Made by a program: the position numbers and the translations under genes. Shown one piece after another: positions 47,879 through 59,507 of a stretch of DNA of 64,000 nt. Below the pieces are notes generated by a model. That model was given only the letters and a program-made list of their open reading frames with translations. It did no database searches and was not told the DNA's origin. Every line of letters begins with the position of its first letter. Positions within the stretch are counted from its first letter, which is position 1. The DNA is taken from contig JAIXMN010000016.1 in assembly GCA_025716815.1 (NCBI GenBank), positions 558,001 to 622,000 of the forward strand. Reading direction: 5' to 3'. Source of the stretch: Dichotomocladium elegans (taxonomy: Eukaryota; Mucoromycota; Mucoromycetes; Mucorales; Lichtheimiaceae).

Positions 47879-48683
47879 GACACTTCAGAAAAGATGTAGG
47901 ACACTTGAGAAAGAAGATGTAGGACACTTCAGAAAAGATGTAGGACACTTCAGAAAAGATGTAGGACACTTGAGAAAAGATGTAGGACACTTGAGAAAGA
48001 AGATATAGGACACTTGAGAAAGAAGATGTAGGACACTTCAGAAAAGATGTAGGACACTTGAGAAAGAAGATGTAGGACACTTGAGAAAGAAGATATAGGA
48101 CACTTGAGAAAGAAGATGTAGGACACTTGAGAAAGAAGATATAGGACACTTGAGAAAGAAGATGTAGGACACTTGAGAAAAGATGTAGGACACTTGAGAA
48201 AAGATGTAGGACACTTCAGAAAAGATGTAGGACACTTGAGAAAGAAGATGTAGGACACTTCAGAAAAGATGTAGGACACTTGAGAAAAGATGTAGGACAC
48301 TTGAGAAAGAAGATATAGGACACTTGAGAAAGAAGATGTAGGACACTTGAGAAAAGATGTAGGACACTTGAGAAAAGATGTAGGACACTTGAGAAAGAAG
48401 ATGTAGGACACTTCAGAAAAGATGTAGGACACTTGAGAAAGAAGATGTAGGACACTTGAGAAAGAAGATATAGGACACTTGAGAAAGAAGATGTAGGACA
48501 CTTGAGAAAAGATGTAGGACACTTGAGAAAAGATGTAGGACACTTGAGAAAGAAGATATAGGACACTTGAGAAAGAAGATGTAGGACACTTCAGAAAAGA
48601 TGTAGGACACTTGAGAAAGAAGATGTAGGACACTTGAGAAAGAAGATATAGGACACTTGAGAAAGAAGATGTAGGACACTTGA
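47851..48683 (+). repeat. Tandem array 1: about 38 copies of a 21/23-bp unit
   Basis: Consensus TGTAGGACACTTGAGAAAGAAGA (shown split: TGTAGGACAC + TTGAGAAAGAAGA, 23 bp). 21-bp variants end TTCAGAAAAGA or TTGAGAAAAGA. One 23-bp variant has ATATAGG in place of TGTAGG. Units are contiguous with no spacers. The 21-bp units encode the heptad VGHFRKD or VGHLRKD; 23-bp units shift the frame. Confidence 0.97.
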
Positions 48684-48972
48684 ACTGCGCGCAAATGATG
48701 GGAGAAATCTGGCAGTTCATGTTCATAGCATCGTGGACAGTTATTTTTTTTATACATACACGCCATGGATGATAAGTAGACATCGCTCTCATTCAAATAA
48801 CAAATGTCAGTCGCTGGACAATTGAAATTGATGTTATTGACCAGTCAAAATTAATTTTGTATTTTCTCGATTATTTTTTAGTTGCTTGGAAATAAGCAAT
48901 TCGTGTGATCTCTTATTGTTTTCTCTTTTTTTTCTTTCCTTTTTTTTCAGTTGTAATTCTCTTGCCTTGAAA

Positions 48973-50308
48973 ATGTTAACTTTAGGTCAAGCTTCCTGCC
49001 TTGTCCTTGGATACAAACCCAATGATCCAGAAGAGAGAAAAAAGTGGCTTAATTGCAGTACACATACGTAATCACGATCCTTTTCAACCGATGGCCATTG
49101 GTATCAATGTACACGAGCGAGATCCCTTCAAATTCATAAGTTATCCCGATTCTCCAACAATGCCACCTACAGATTTACCTGATAACATTGATGATCACGA
49201 TGGCAACGACAACAACGGCAATAACGACGATAGCAACAGCAGTGACAGCGACGATAGCAACAGCAGCATCTATAAAAATAATAATAGCAACAACAGTAAC
49301 AAAGACAGGTCTAAAAAACGGAAGCTTGATGACACGGTTATACCATTCTGCAAGGATCGTCTGCTGAACCTTATGAAAGAAATTGCCACCGATGAAAATC
49401 CTTTGAACGACAATTGTTATTCCAAACAATTCCTAACTGCAGAAGATCAATACCAACTAATGTGCAGTGTGTTCCCGCGTCTTAAAAATCATTGTACCGT
49501 AAATCAACTTCAATATTGGATTGGACAGGCAAAGATCTGGGGAAAATCAGGACGCTCACGAAAAAATCAGCGAAAACCTGGACGAAACTTATGGGTGGTT
49601 GATGAACAGCTAAGGGGTAAAAACACTTCACTAAATTTTGGGTTTCCATATTTTAACAATCTATTCTGTAGCGTTCGCAACGGATACTTCCGACTCGGTC
49701 AAGGCATACTGGAAATATTTACAACATGATACCAAATACATAACAATTGGATACGCACGTAAATCGCCAACTGCCGAAACAAAAGAATCACGAATACGTT
49801 TATTACAGTTAATGGTGAACAAACTATACTTCCGCGGAAAGTGCGAAGAAGTATTCGTGAGCCCAATTTGCAAAGCAGACCAACCAATATTAGAAAGAGA
49901 CTCGCCAAAGCAGGATGATTTACTGCTGCATTTAAAAGGATCCCATGGCGATATCTCAGGTACATCAAGGTTCAGTATAATAGTTATAATAACTGAAGAT
50001 TTCCTATAGATTTAGTTGCACGCGTCCATTTCAGCCAAAAACACTTCCGCCTTGTCATCATTGACTACGCCGGGCTTTCAACGTCACCAAATGATATTAG
50101 GATTTTTTGGAGTAAGTCGAAAAGAATACTGATTGCAGCAAGTTTTTTCATGCTAATTAATTTGAATACTAGACAATGCAGCAATATCAAAGAAGTTGTT
50201 GTAGACCATGGCTCTTCGTTTGAGATCTTATCACGTTTTGATCTTTTGAAAAATATGAAGCTGGAAAAATTTAAATGTCGACATGCCAACGTTAAACGAT
50301 CAAAGTAA
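48973..50308 (+). pseudogene. Cargo gene with serine-recombinase-like domain, frameshifted by a 23-bp deletion
   Basis: Exons 48973..49616, 49672..49959 and 50010..50308. With 23 nt present in the inverted copy (lost here at about 49034) the sum is 1254 nt, an open 417-codon gene; without them the frame breaks early. The N-terminal ~90 residues precede an Asp/Asn/Ser-rich linker and a KDRSKKRKLDD nuclear-localisation-like patch. A DNA-binding-like region ends GRNLWVVDEQL. Then TIGYARKSP (Ser codon 49764-49766) starts a domain with ESRIRLLQLM and LVIIDYAGLST segments, resembling the catalytic-Ser YxRxS motif of resolvase/IS607-type recombinases. Family call is inference from short motifs; the protein otherwise is unknown to me. 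Confidence 0.6.
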
Positions 50309-50481
50309 TTTTTTTTCGTGCTAATGGTTTGTCTAATAAAAAACGAAAAAGAAGTTGTTTATTGCAAGTTTATTTTCCCTTTTTTTTTTTAAAAAAAAAA
50401 TAAAGTGCTTACACCGCAGTAATCCAATTTGATATTGTAATGACATGTTGATCTTTGGGAAATTTGAAAAGAATACAATTA

Positions 50482-50531
50482 GGTCGCTCTCATTGAAAAG
50501 ATGACGTATGTTATTTTGAATGAGAGCGACC
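50482..50531. repeat. Perfect 13-bp inverted repeat in the element centre
   Basis: GGTCGCTCTCATT (50482-50494) and its exact complement (50519-50531) flank a 24-bp loop. The core CGCTCTCATT also occurs at 48784-48793 and, inverted, at 51701-51710. It bounds the cargo-gene segment, so it may be the terminal repeat of a nested element or a rearrangement junction. Confidence 0.75.
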
Positions 50532-50647
50532 ATTTTTCGATGCAATGGCTACTTATCATCCATGGCGTGTATGTATAAAAAAAAATAACTGTCCACGATG
50601 CTATGAACATGAACTGCCAGATTTCTCCCATCATTTGCGCGCAGTTG

Positions 50648-50927
50648 AAGTGTCCTACATCTTTTCTGAAGTGTCCTACATCTTTTCTCAAGTGTCCTAC
50701 ATCTTTTCTGAAGTGTCCTACATCTTCTTTCTCAAGTGTCCTATATCTTCTTTCTCAAGTGTCCTACATCTTCTTTCTCAAGTGTCCTACATCTTCTTTC
50801 TCAAGTGTCCTACATCTTTTCTGAAGTGTCCTACATCTTCTTTCTCAAGTGTCCTACATCTTCTTTCTCAAGTGTCCTACATCTTTTCTGAAGTGTCCTA
50901 CATCTTCTTTCTCAAGTGTCCTACACT
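50648..50927 (-). repeat. Tandem array 2: 13 copies, inverted
   Basis: Same unit as array 1 in reverse orientation. Its order of unit variants differs from arrays 1 and 3 after the first three intervals, so it diverged earlier. Confidence 0.95.
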
Positions 50928-50990
50928 TGGTGCTCTTAAAAATACTTGCCAATGTTGTATGACCTACATAAAAAAATATATATAATAAAG

Positions 50991-51521
50991 TTAAAATTGT
51001 TTGTTGCTGATCTGATTGTAGCTTACCTTTTCCTTAATCGCTGTGTTATTGGCACAATTGTCGTTCAAAGGATTTTCATCGGTGGCAATTTCTTTCATAA
51101 GGTTCAGCAGACGATCCTTGCAGAATGGTATAACCGTGTCATCAAGCTTCCGTTTTTTAGACCTGTCTTTGTTACTGTTGTTGCTATTATTATTTTTATA
51201 GATGCTGCTGTTGCTATCGTCGCTGTCACTGCTGTTGCTATCGTCGTTATTGCCGTTGTTGTCGTTGCCATCGTGATCATCAATGTTATCAGGTAAATCT
51301 GTAGGTGGCATTGTTGGAGAATCGGGATAACTTATGAATTTGAAGGGATCTCGCTCGTGTACATTGATACCAATGGCCATCGGTTGAAAAGGATCGTGAT
51401 TACGTATGTGTACTGCAATTAAGCCACTTTTTTCTAGATGTTCTTTTGCCTTTTTTCTCTCTTCTGGATCATTGGGTTTGTATCCAAGGACAAGGCAGGA
51501 AGCTTGACCTAAAGTTAACAT
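50991..51521 (-). pseudogene. Truncated inverted copy of the cargo gene, fused to the linker
   Basis: 176 codons from the ATG at 51521. It matches the first part of the gene at 48973 but retains the 23 bp (with KAKEHLEKS) deleted there. After GACAATTGT (51054) the cargo sequence stops and the array linker begins, adding a foreign tail ending ISNKQF. The serine-recombinase-like domain is missing, so it cannot be a complete protein. Confidence 0.7.
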
Positions 51522-51811
51522 TTTCAAGGCAAGAGAATTACAACTGAAAAAAAAGGAAAGAAAAAAAAGAGAAAACAATAAGAGATCACACGAATTGCTT
51601 ATTTCCAAGCAACTAAAAAATAATCGAGAAAATACAAAATTAATTTTGACTGGTCAATAACATCAATTTCAATTGTCCAGCGACTGACATTTGTTATTTG
51701 AATGAGAGCGATGTCTACTTATCATCCATGGCGTGTATGTATAAAAAAAATAACTGTCCACGATGCTATGAACATGAACTGCCAGATTTCTCCCATCATT
51801 TGCGCGCAGTT

Positions 51812-52090
51812 CAAGTGTCCTACATCTTCTTTCTCAAGTGTCCTATATCTTCTTTCTCAAGTGTCCTACATCTTCTTTCTCAAGTGTCCTACATCTTTTC
51901 TGAAGTGTCCTACATCTTCTTTCTCAAGTGTCCTATATCTTCTTTCTCAAGTGTCCTACATCTTTTCTCAAGTGTCCTACATCTTTTCTGAAGTGTCCTA
52001 CATCTTTTCTGAAGTGTCCTACATCTTCTTTCTCAAGTGTCCTACATCTTTTCTGAAGTGTCCTACATCTTCTTTCTCAAGTGTCCTACA
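51812..52090 (-). repeat. Tandem array 3: 13 copies, inverted
   Basis: Read from its linker end, the twelve successive unit variants are the same as the first twelve of array 1. It is therefore array 1 minus about 25 units, a contraction after the arms were duplicated. Confidence 0.95.
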
Positions 52091-52241
52091 CTTGGTGCTC
52101 TTAAAAATACTTGCCAATGTTGTATGACCTACATAAAAAAATATATATAATAAAGTTAAAATTGTTTGTTGCTGATCTGATTGTAGCTTACCTTTTTCTT
52201 AATCGCTGTGTTATTGGCTTCTGGTGTGGTTGTCGATGCCA

Positions 52242-53525
52242 TTACATAGGCTCCTTGTTTCGACATTTATCCCAGCACTTGTAAGAATGCGAAACAAAGC
52301 CTTTGAAGTGACCTTTTTCCACGCTGTTGCAGGCTTCTGTAATTCTTTTTGATAAAGTGTCTTCCTGCAAAAACCTATGGCGCTTAACCTTACTCTTTGC
52401 CACTGCCCAGAATTGTTCTATTGGGTTAAGCTCAGGAGAGTAAGTAGGAAGATACACACATTTGTATCCTCGATATTCAATATACTTCTTTATGTTTTCG
52501 TGCGTGTGAATGGGTGCATTATCCATGACTATATAATGGCCTTTCATATGCAAATGCTTGTCCATTTCATCGAGAGTCGTTTTTAAGAAACTGATGTAGT
52601 GGCCTGTGACAGTTCCTGAGCTTATATATCCATCAGCTTTTCTCTTCTTAACAGGTCTTGGTTTTTTCACGCCAACTGCAATCAAACCTGAAGCGGAGAT
52701 AGCGCCCAATATAGACGTTGTATTTGCTCTCGTAGTGGGTCTGGTAACAATGGCACGAGAACCTTTTTTGGACCAAGCTCGTGAGCGTTTCATATTAATA
52801 TCAAACGCAGACTCGTCAAGAAACACGCAATTTGTCAGGAAATTCATGTCGGTATTCTCCCATTTGCAAACCCAATCGTGTCGTTCCTCAATCTTTGCCG
52901 AACTGTTTCTCTCAATAGAATGAAAATCTGCTTTCTTCAACGAAAGGTTACATTCACTTCTCATAAAGTTATAGACAGTGCTGCGTAAGACTTTAAGATC
53001 ATGAAATTGCGTTGATAAATGCTCGGTCACTTCAACAACAGTAGCAGAGGGATTAGCATCAATGAAGTTGATAACAGTCGTTTTATGCTCTTCAGTTAAG
53101 ATGCACTTACGACCTACTTTTTTACAACTCTCAAAAATACTATCAGGACACACATTATACTGGTTAACCCATCTCTGCGCTGTTCGAATGTGAATACCCA
53201 ACTGCTTCGCTGCAGCTGACGCACTCATGCACTTTTCGATCTTCAGATCAAAAAATCTAGCTTTATCCTGAACAGTATAACGCACATAATCTCGTTTCGT
53301 GTTTGCTTCCTTCATACAAATATCTTTGTCTTTTGTCTTTTCTATCAACATTGGGCAAGTCAGAGATGATTCACTGGAGGCCGTAGTTCTCAAGTACTCA
53401 GTATGTGTAGCAATTGTCTCAACAATAAATTCATTCTGATCAACAATGTAGTCCATAGGCTCAGGGCCGCCATTCTCATCAACAACCCTTCCATGCCCAT
53501 CTTCATATAAAAATATTGTACTCAT
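52242..53525 (-). CDS. Tc1/mariner-like DD34E transposase, right inverted copy
   Basis: 427 residues, same predicted protein as 46416..47699 including the HTH and the DD34E triad. Distance from the outer end to the start of the array is 1,644 bp in both arms. One mismatch (G/A) is visible in the terminal 140 bp. It ends a short distance from the DAHP synthase gene. Confidence 0.93.
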   Translation of the reverse strand: MSTIFLYEDGHGRVVDENGGPEPMDYIVDQNEFIVETIATHTEYLRTTASSESSLTCPMLIEKTKDKDICMKEANTKRDYVRYTVQDKARFFDLKIEKCMSASAAAKQLGIHIRTAQRWVNQYNVCPDSIFESCKKVGRKCILTEEHKTTVINFIDANPSATVVEVTEHLSTQFHDLKVLRSTVYNFMRSECNLSLKKADFHSIERNSSAKIEERHDWVCKWENTDMNFLTNCVFLDESAFDINMKRSRAWSKKGSRAIVTRPTTRANTTSILGAISASGLIAVGVKKPRPVKKRKADGYISSGTVTGHYISFLKTTLDEMDKHLHMKGHYIVMDNAPIHTHENIKKYIEYRGYKCVYLPTYSPELNPIEQFWAVAKSKVKRHRFLQEDTLSKRITEACNSVEKGHFKGFVSHSYKCWDKCRNKEPM

Positions 53526-53844
53526 GTTAAATTGTAAAGTATTGATGAAGAAAAAAAAAAAACCACTCTTCAATTTATATTTTTTTTCCAGTGCCAAGAT
53601 TTACGACATGATTTCTAAGCAGGCGACATGGTTTCTAAAAATAACGATTTCTATTTCCGAAAATATGAAATTAATTTTGATTGGCTTGCGACATCGATTT
53701 TGATTGGCTGCGACATTGCTTGTTGGAAGCACTGTACATTTTTCTGGCTTGGTCGAGTTCTTTTTATAGATGGATACACACACACACACATGCGCGAGCG
53801 CGCGAGAGATAGAGGGGGGAGAGAGAGGAAAAGAGAAAAAGGGA

Positions 53845-55153
<1,309 letters not shown>

Positions 55154-55228
55154 GACAGAAATGATAAGAGAAGAGTTATATGAAAAAAAGAGTGGGGGGC
55201 AGAAGAAGACGTATAAACACTAGAGGGT

Positions 55229-55237
55229 CTTTATATA
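55229..55237 (-). promoter_or_regulatory. TATA box TATATAAAG of the DAHP synthase gene
   Basis: Minus-strand TATATAAAG 76 bp upstream of the ATG at 55153. Confidence 0.6.
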
Positions 55238-55782
55238 GATGATGGTTTTCAAGGCACAGGCGTTATGGAAGCAGCCCTTGAACCTGTCCAAAAGGCACAT
55301 GACCGGTTGCATTTCGGATCTAAGCCGGAAAGGTTACCGGTAAAAAAAAAACCAAAGCAACATAGGATACCATTTCTGTGGCCCGATCGAGAGGATTCAC
55401 TTTATGTGCAAAAAAAAAACCCATCGTTTCCTTTATCATTGTCACTCTCGAATAGGATAAAGACCAAACTTAGCATCCCTATCGAGAGCAGAGAAACGTC
55501 ATGATCAATGTTTTAATAGAAACTAGTCATCCCACTCAAACTACCTAAACCAATTGAGGCTGAGGTGTTGGTGCTGCTGCTGCTGCTGCTGCAGGTTCAG
55601 CCGTCAGTGCAGGAAGATGCACCAGACTTGCATAGGCGTTTCTGCGTGTGTGTATGTGGGGGAAGGGGTTGTGGGGGTGCAAAGAGTGGAAGGAAGGCAG
55701 GTTGGGTTGTTTGTTTGTTAACTTTTTTTTTTTTTAACCCTGCCTCTCTGTCACTTTCTGCCTTTGCTTTTACGCTGATTGC

Positions 55783-56214
55783 TTACTTGAGCCATCGAGA
55801 AATACCATACTTGAGCCCGCGAAAATATGAAGGGGATGATGCATGATTATCGGGCGCAAGGCGCCGAGGAAGCCGGGAGCGGACTCTCCACCACTGCCAC
55901 ATGTGTGACGCGAGACACCAGGTGAATCCATTGATGAAGGGCATCACGAACTGACCAACAATTACTTCGCGACAGAGGATCTCTAATGTTGTCGCGCCAT
56001 TGGCTTTCATGGTTGCAATAGATTTGTTGAACTGTTGCTCAAATCGCATATCCGGAACCTGCGGTCGTTTCATGGCGCGGGCGTGACGCTCGTGATGGTG
56101 CTCCTCGCGCTCAATGTCGAATATCTCGCCACTTTCATAAAATCGTTGATATTCTTGACGCTGCAGCTCAAGGAGTCGAATCAGATCTTCGTCATCTTGC
56201 TGCTGTGCGGCCAT
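55783..56214 (-). CDS. Small DUF1770-like protein
   Basis: Intronless 143-residue frame starting MAAQQQDDEDLI. The first half is acidic and coiled-coil-like with a His-rich EEHHHERHAR stretch. The central PDMRFEQQFNKSI followed by a hydrophobic REVIVGQFVMPFINGFTWCL segment resembles fungal proteins of the uncharacterised DUF1770 family, as I remember it. One possible membrane span lies near residues 85-105. Function unknown. It is divergent from the P4-ATPase gene with 1.1 kb between starts. Confidence 0.6.
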   Translation of the reverse strand: MAAQQQDDEDLIRLLELQRQEYQRFYESGEIFDIEREEHHHERHARAMKRPQVPDMRFEQQFNKSIATMKANGATTLEILCREVIVGQFVMPFINGFTWCLASHMWQWWRVRSRLPRRLAPDNHASSPSYFRGLKYGISRWLK

Positions 56215-56421
56215 TGTTGGGCAAGTACGCAGTTGGTTGAAGAAAAGACGGGAATTAAGGGGTGGGTTTGCGCCAGAGAGGCGGGGGAGTTGTGATTGTT
56301 GGAGCCAATTGCGGGTGGTATGTGTGCGGTTCAAAAATCCGGATTCCGCCAGCCAAGCGCAAGCGCGAGCGCGTGCAAGAGAGAAAGATAGAGAGACAAA
56401 CAAGTCGTTGCCCCCCCCCAC

Positions 56422-57337
56422 ACGCTCTGCAGCGCCTACGATGACAAATAGGCGAGAATTCCTCGCTTGAATGGATTGCTATGGATTTGACTTCGATTGA
56501 GCAAAAAAAATGTCAAAGAAAGACGCTATATCCACTGTTTGCTATGGGCAAAAGGGCGTTTCCTCTTTTTCTTTCCGCACTCTCTGGATCGGCGTAAGGT
56601 AAACAAATCCGAAATTTCGGATACATTGAATACGGGGCCTTTGGCAATATTTTTCAGACCATGACATATTCCTCGATACGTCATAGCTTATTTTCCGCTC
56701 AATGGTAGTCTCAATCGCATCTTGTGAATTTTTTATATATATAAAAAAAGCAAGGAAACAATAACAGTAGCGTATATAATAAAGAAAGGCGCAGATGAAA
56801 CTGATACATTTACCTTGACCGTCTTTCTAAACGGCAGCAGCTGAAGTGATAAATAAAAAAGGCCATATCGTATCTCCTGTCGCTCTCCCCAAATGAACCC
56901 GGCCATGACCTGTGGTCGATAAAAAGCTAAGCGTGGTACCTATTACTCATTGGTTAAGTCTCAGATCATGCAATGTCGTCTTAGGACACAAGGACAAAGC
57001 GGATGAAAGGACAGGCATAACCGGAGATCACCTGGGCCACGGGAACAACGGAACTGCTATCGTTACAAATATGAGAACTCGGTCACCTTGGAATAGAGAT
57101 AGAGTTTCCAAATAGAGCAGATGAAGATAAGTAACACATCGTTTTTTCGTGATCTCACACGGCTGTGCCCAATCCTTAACAAGCATTTGGCTAATAATAG
57201 CTAGCTTTTTGCTATTCTTTTTCAGTTGGATTCCGCTAAACTCTTCTCCCCTCTATTTTTACTTTTCGGTGGTAGTGGTGGGGGGGTTCTCCTCACCCGT
57301 ATTCCTCCTTTCTTCTCCCTTCTCCTATACAGCCCCT
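56422..57337. other. Intergenic region upstream of the P4-ATPase
   Basis: AT-rich divergent promoter region. No gene or RNA supported. A pyrimidine-rich block (57290-57330) precedes the flippase ATG. Confidence 0.5.
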
Positions 57338-59475
57338 ATGTTATTTAATAGAAAGAGTGCATATCCTCGTTGGTGGCAGCGGACTAACCGAACATCCGAC
57401 AGGCTCATCGATGAACCTGCGCGCCAGGATGATATGTACGAGGAGATCGTGATGACTCGGCGCTCACCATCACATCATCTTTCTACCCCGAGCGACACGA
57501 GCAGTAACCACACCAACACCCGATGTCCTGCCGCATCTTCTTCTAGCACGCCCCACGCAACCACTTCTTCGCAGCACCACCAACAACAGCCGGCTATCCA
57601 ACTTCGGCGGATCTACAATGGTGCGCGCCGAGTGTTTGTCAATTTGCCACTTCCGAGATATGAGCTCAACAAGAAAGGCAACCCACAGACGACATATGTA
57701 TCGAATAAGGTGCGCACCTCGAAATATACCGTCTGGTCATTTATACCCAAAAACCTTTTTGAACAATTCCGTCGTGCTGCGAACATGTACTTTCTGGGCC
57801 TTGCAATCCTCCAACTCATACCTTATTTCGGCGTGGATTCACCCGTACTGACATTACTCCCCATTTGTGTCGTCGTGGTTGTCACAGGCCTTAAAGATGG
57901 CTTCGAAGATTACCAACGCCACAAAGTTGACGCACGGTACAATGGCAGCATCACCTATACCCTGATTGGCTACGAAAACACGAATTACCCTACGCGTCAC
58001 GTCCAATCGTCGTCCTTTTTCTCGGGCATGCGATGGCAGGATCAACAGCCATCAGCAACGGTGAAAGAAGAAGACGAAGAAGAGAAGAAGCGCGGTGTTT
58101 TTGGCCGGTCGCTGTCGATGAATGTGCGCGTCGGGGACTTTGTTCTGCTGAGGAACGGGCAGAGTTGTCCTGCGGATTCGGTGCTCCTCTCGAGCTCTGA
58201 TCCGGCCGGCGTCTGCTTTGTCGAGACAAAGGATCTGGATGGCGAAACGAACCTCAAGCCGCGACATGGGATCCCGGAACTTTCTCATATTCAGTCCGGC
58301 GTCGAGTGTCTCGATGACGTCCACATGTACATCGAGGCCGGCAAACCCAGCCCTGATCTTTACACCTTCGAGGGCACCCTGGTCCTCTTTGACAAGGACC
58401 CGAACGGGAATTACGTAGAACGTAAAAAGACACCCATAGGAATCGACAATCTGCTTCTTCGGGGCCATGTCGTACGGAACACCCATTGGGCCATTGTGGT
58501 GGTTCTCTACACCGGCTCCGAGTCAAAGATCATCCAGAACTCGGGCGCCACGCCGAGCAAACGGAGCCGGATCGAAAAGCAGATGAACCAAGAGGTATTA
58601 TACCGTAGCCCGGAATATCTATAATAGCTGATCTTGTTACAGGTGATTATTGCATTCGTGGTTCTGTTTATTTTGTGTTTGGTATGTGCTATCCTAGCAG
58701 GTGTCATGAAGGCTCAGGACGATGCGGATGGCGGCGCGGATCTGTACTCACGCCAAAATTCGAGTACGGGCTTGTATGGATTTACCAACTTCTGGTAAGT
58801 CGATTTTCTCTTGGGGGTGGGGCGGGTTTTATGTGTGTATATGCTTTTTTGTTTATATGGCTGCAGGTCGAGTATGATCATTTTTCAAAACATTATCCCC
58901 ATCTCGCTGTACGTCTCCATTGAATTTGTGAAGACATTCCAGGTAAAGCATCTATCGCCAACAACGACGAGCTCAGCGCTTTCTCTCATCCTTTCCACTG
59001 CCCTTTTATAGGCTTATTTCCTTTGGAGCGATCTTGATATGTATGACGAAGCTTCTGACACTGCCTGCATTCCTAAATCCGTACGTGACCGCCAAAAAAC
59101 CACGGCTTCCACAGTCGCATAGCATGCTCAAAAAGTTATATATATATATATATATCTATATATACACGTGTATGTGCAACGATCCGCCTTCCTCTCTTAT
59201 AGTGGAACTTATCAGACGAGCTTGGCCAAGTGGAGTATCTCTTCTCAGATAAGACCGGCACGCTCACGAGAAATGTGATGGAATTCCGAGAATGTTCGAT
59301 AGCAGGAAAGCGGTATGGGAACAACGGCTTTTCCCCCGAATCGGAGGGTGCGCGCGGAGCCAAGCTGCGCAAGAAAAGAGATGAGCGCCAACAGCGGCTG
59401 CGATCGACAATCGATGAGGAAGGAAGCCAACAAAAACAACAATTGCCACAAGCGCACGCGCAGCAGCAGCATCAA

Positions 59476-59507
<32 letters not shown>

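Larger units (their letters stand above)
46207..53734. mobile_element. TA-flanked composite Tc1/mariner-like element with inverted transposase arms
   Basis: The 7,528-bp element starts CAGTGCTTCCAACAAGC and ends with its reverse complement. A TA dinucleotide borders each end (46205-46206 and 53735-53736), the target duplication of Tc1/mariner elements. From each end inward the arms match: terminal region, transposase gene, a 150-bp linker with an intron-like insert, a 21/23-bp tandem array, a second linker, and the 5' part of a cargo gene. The left arm (46207-49417, 3,211 bp) and right arm (51054-53734, 2,681 bp) differ by 530 bp. That equals 25 missing array units (553 bp) minus a 23-bp deletion in the left cargo gene. 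The centre (49418-51053) holds the rest of the cargo gene and a third array. Confidence 0.88.

Noticed and set aside
47851..48683. CRISPR-like array
   Set aside because: Units are contiguous with no unique spacers and lie in a eukaryotic transposon.
47814..48792. Long minus-strand reading frames (up to 280 codons) across tandem array 1
   Set aside because: They are simply the 21/23-bp repeat read in the stop-poor direction (Ser/Phe/Leu/Pro pattern) with no start context or family resemblance.
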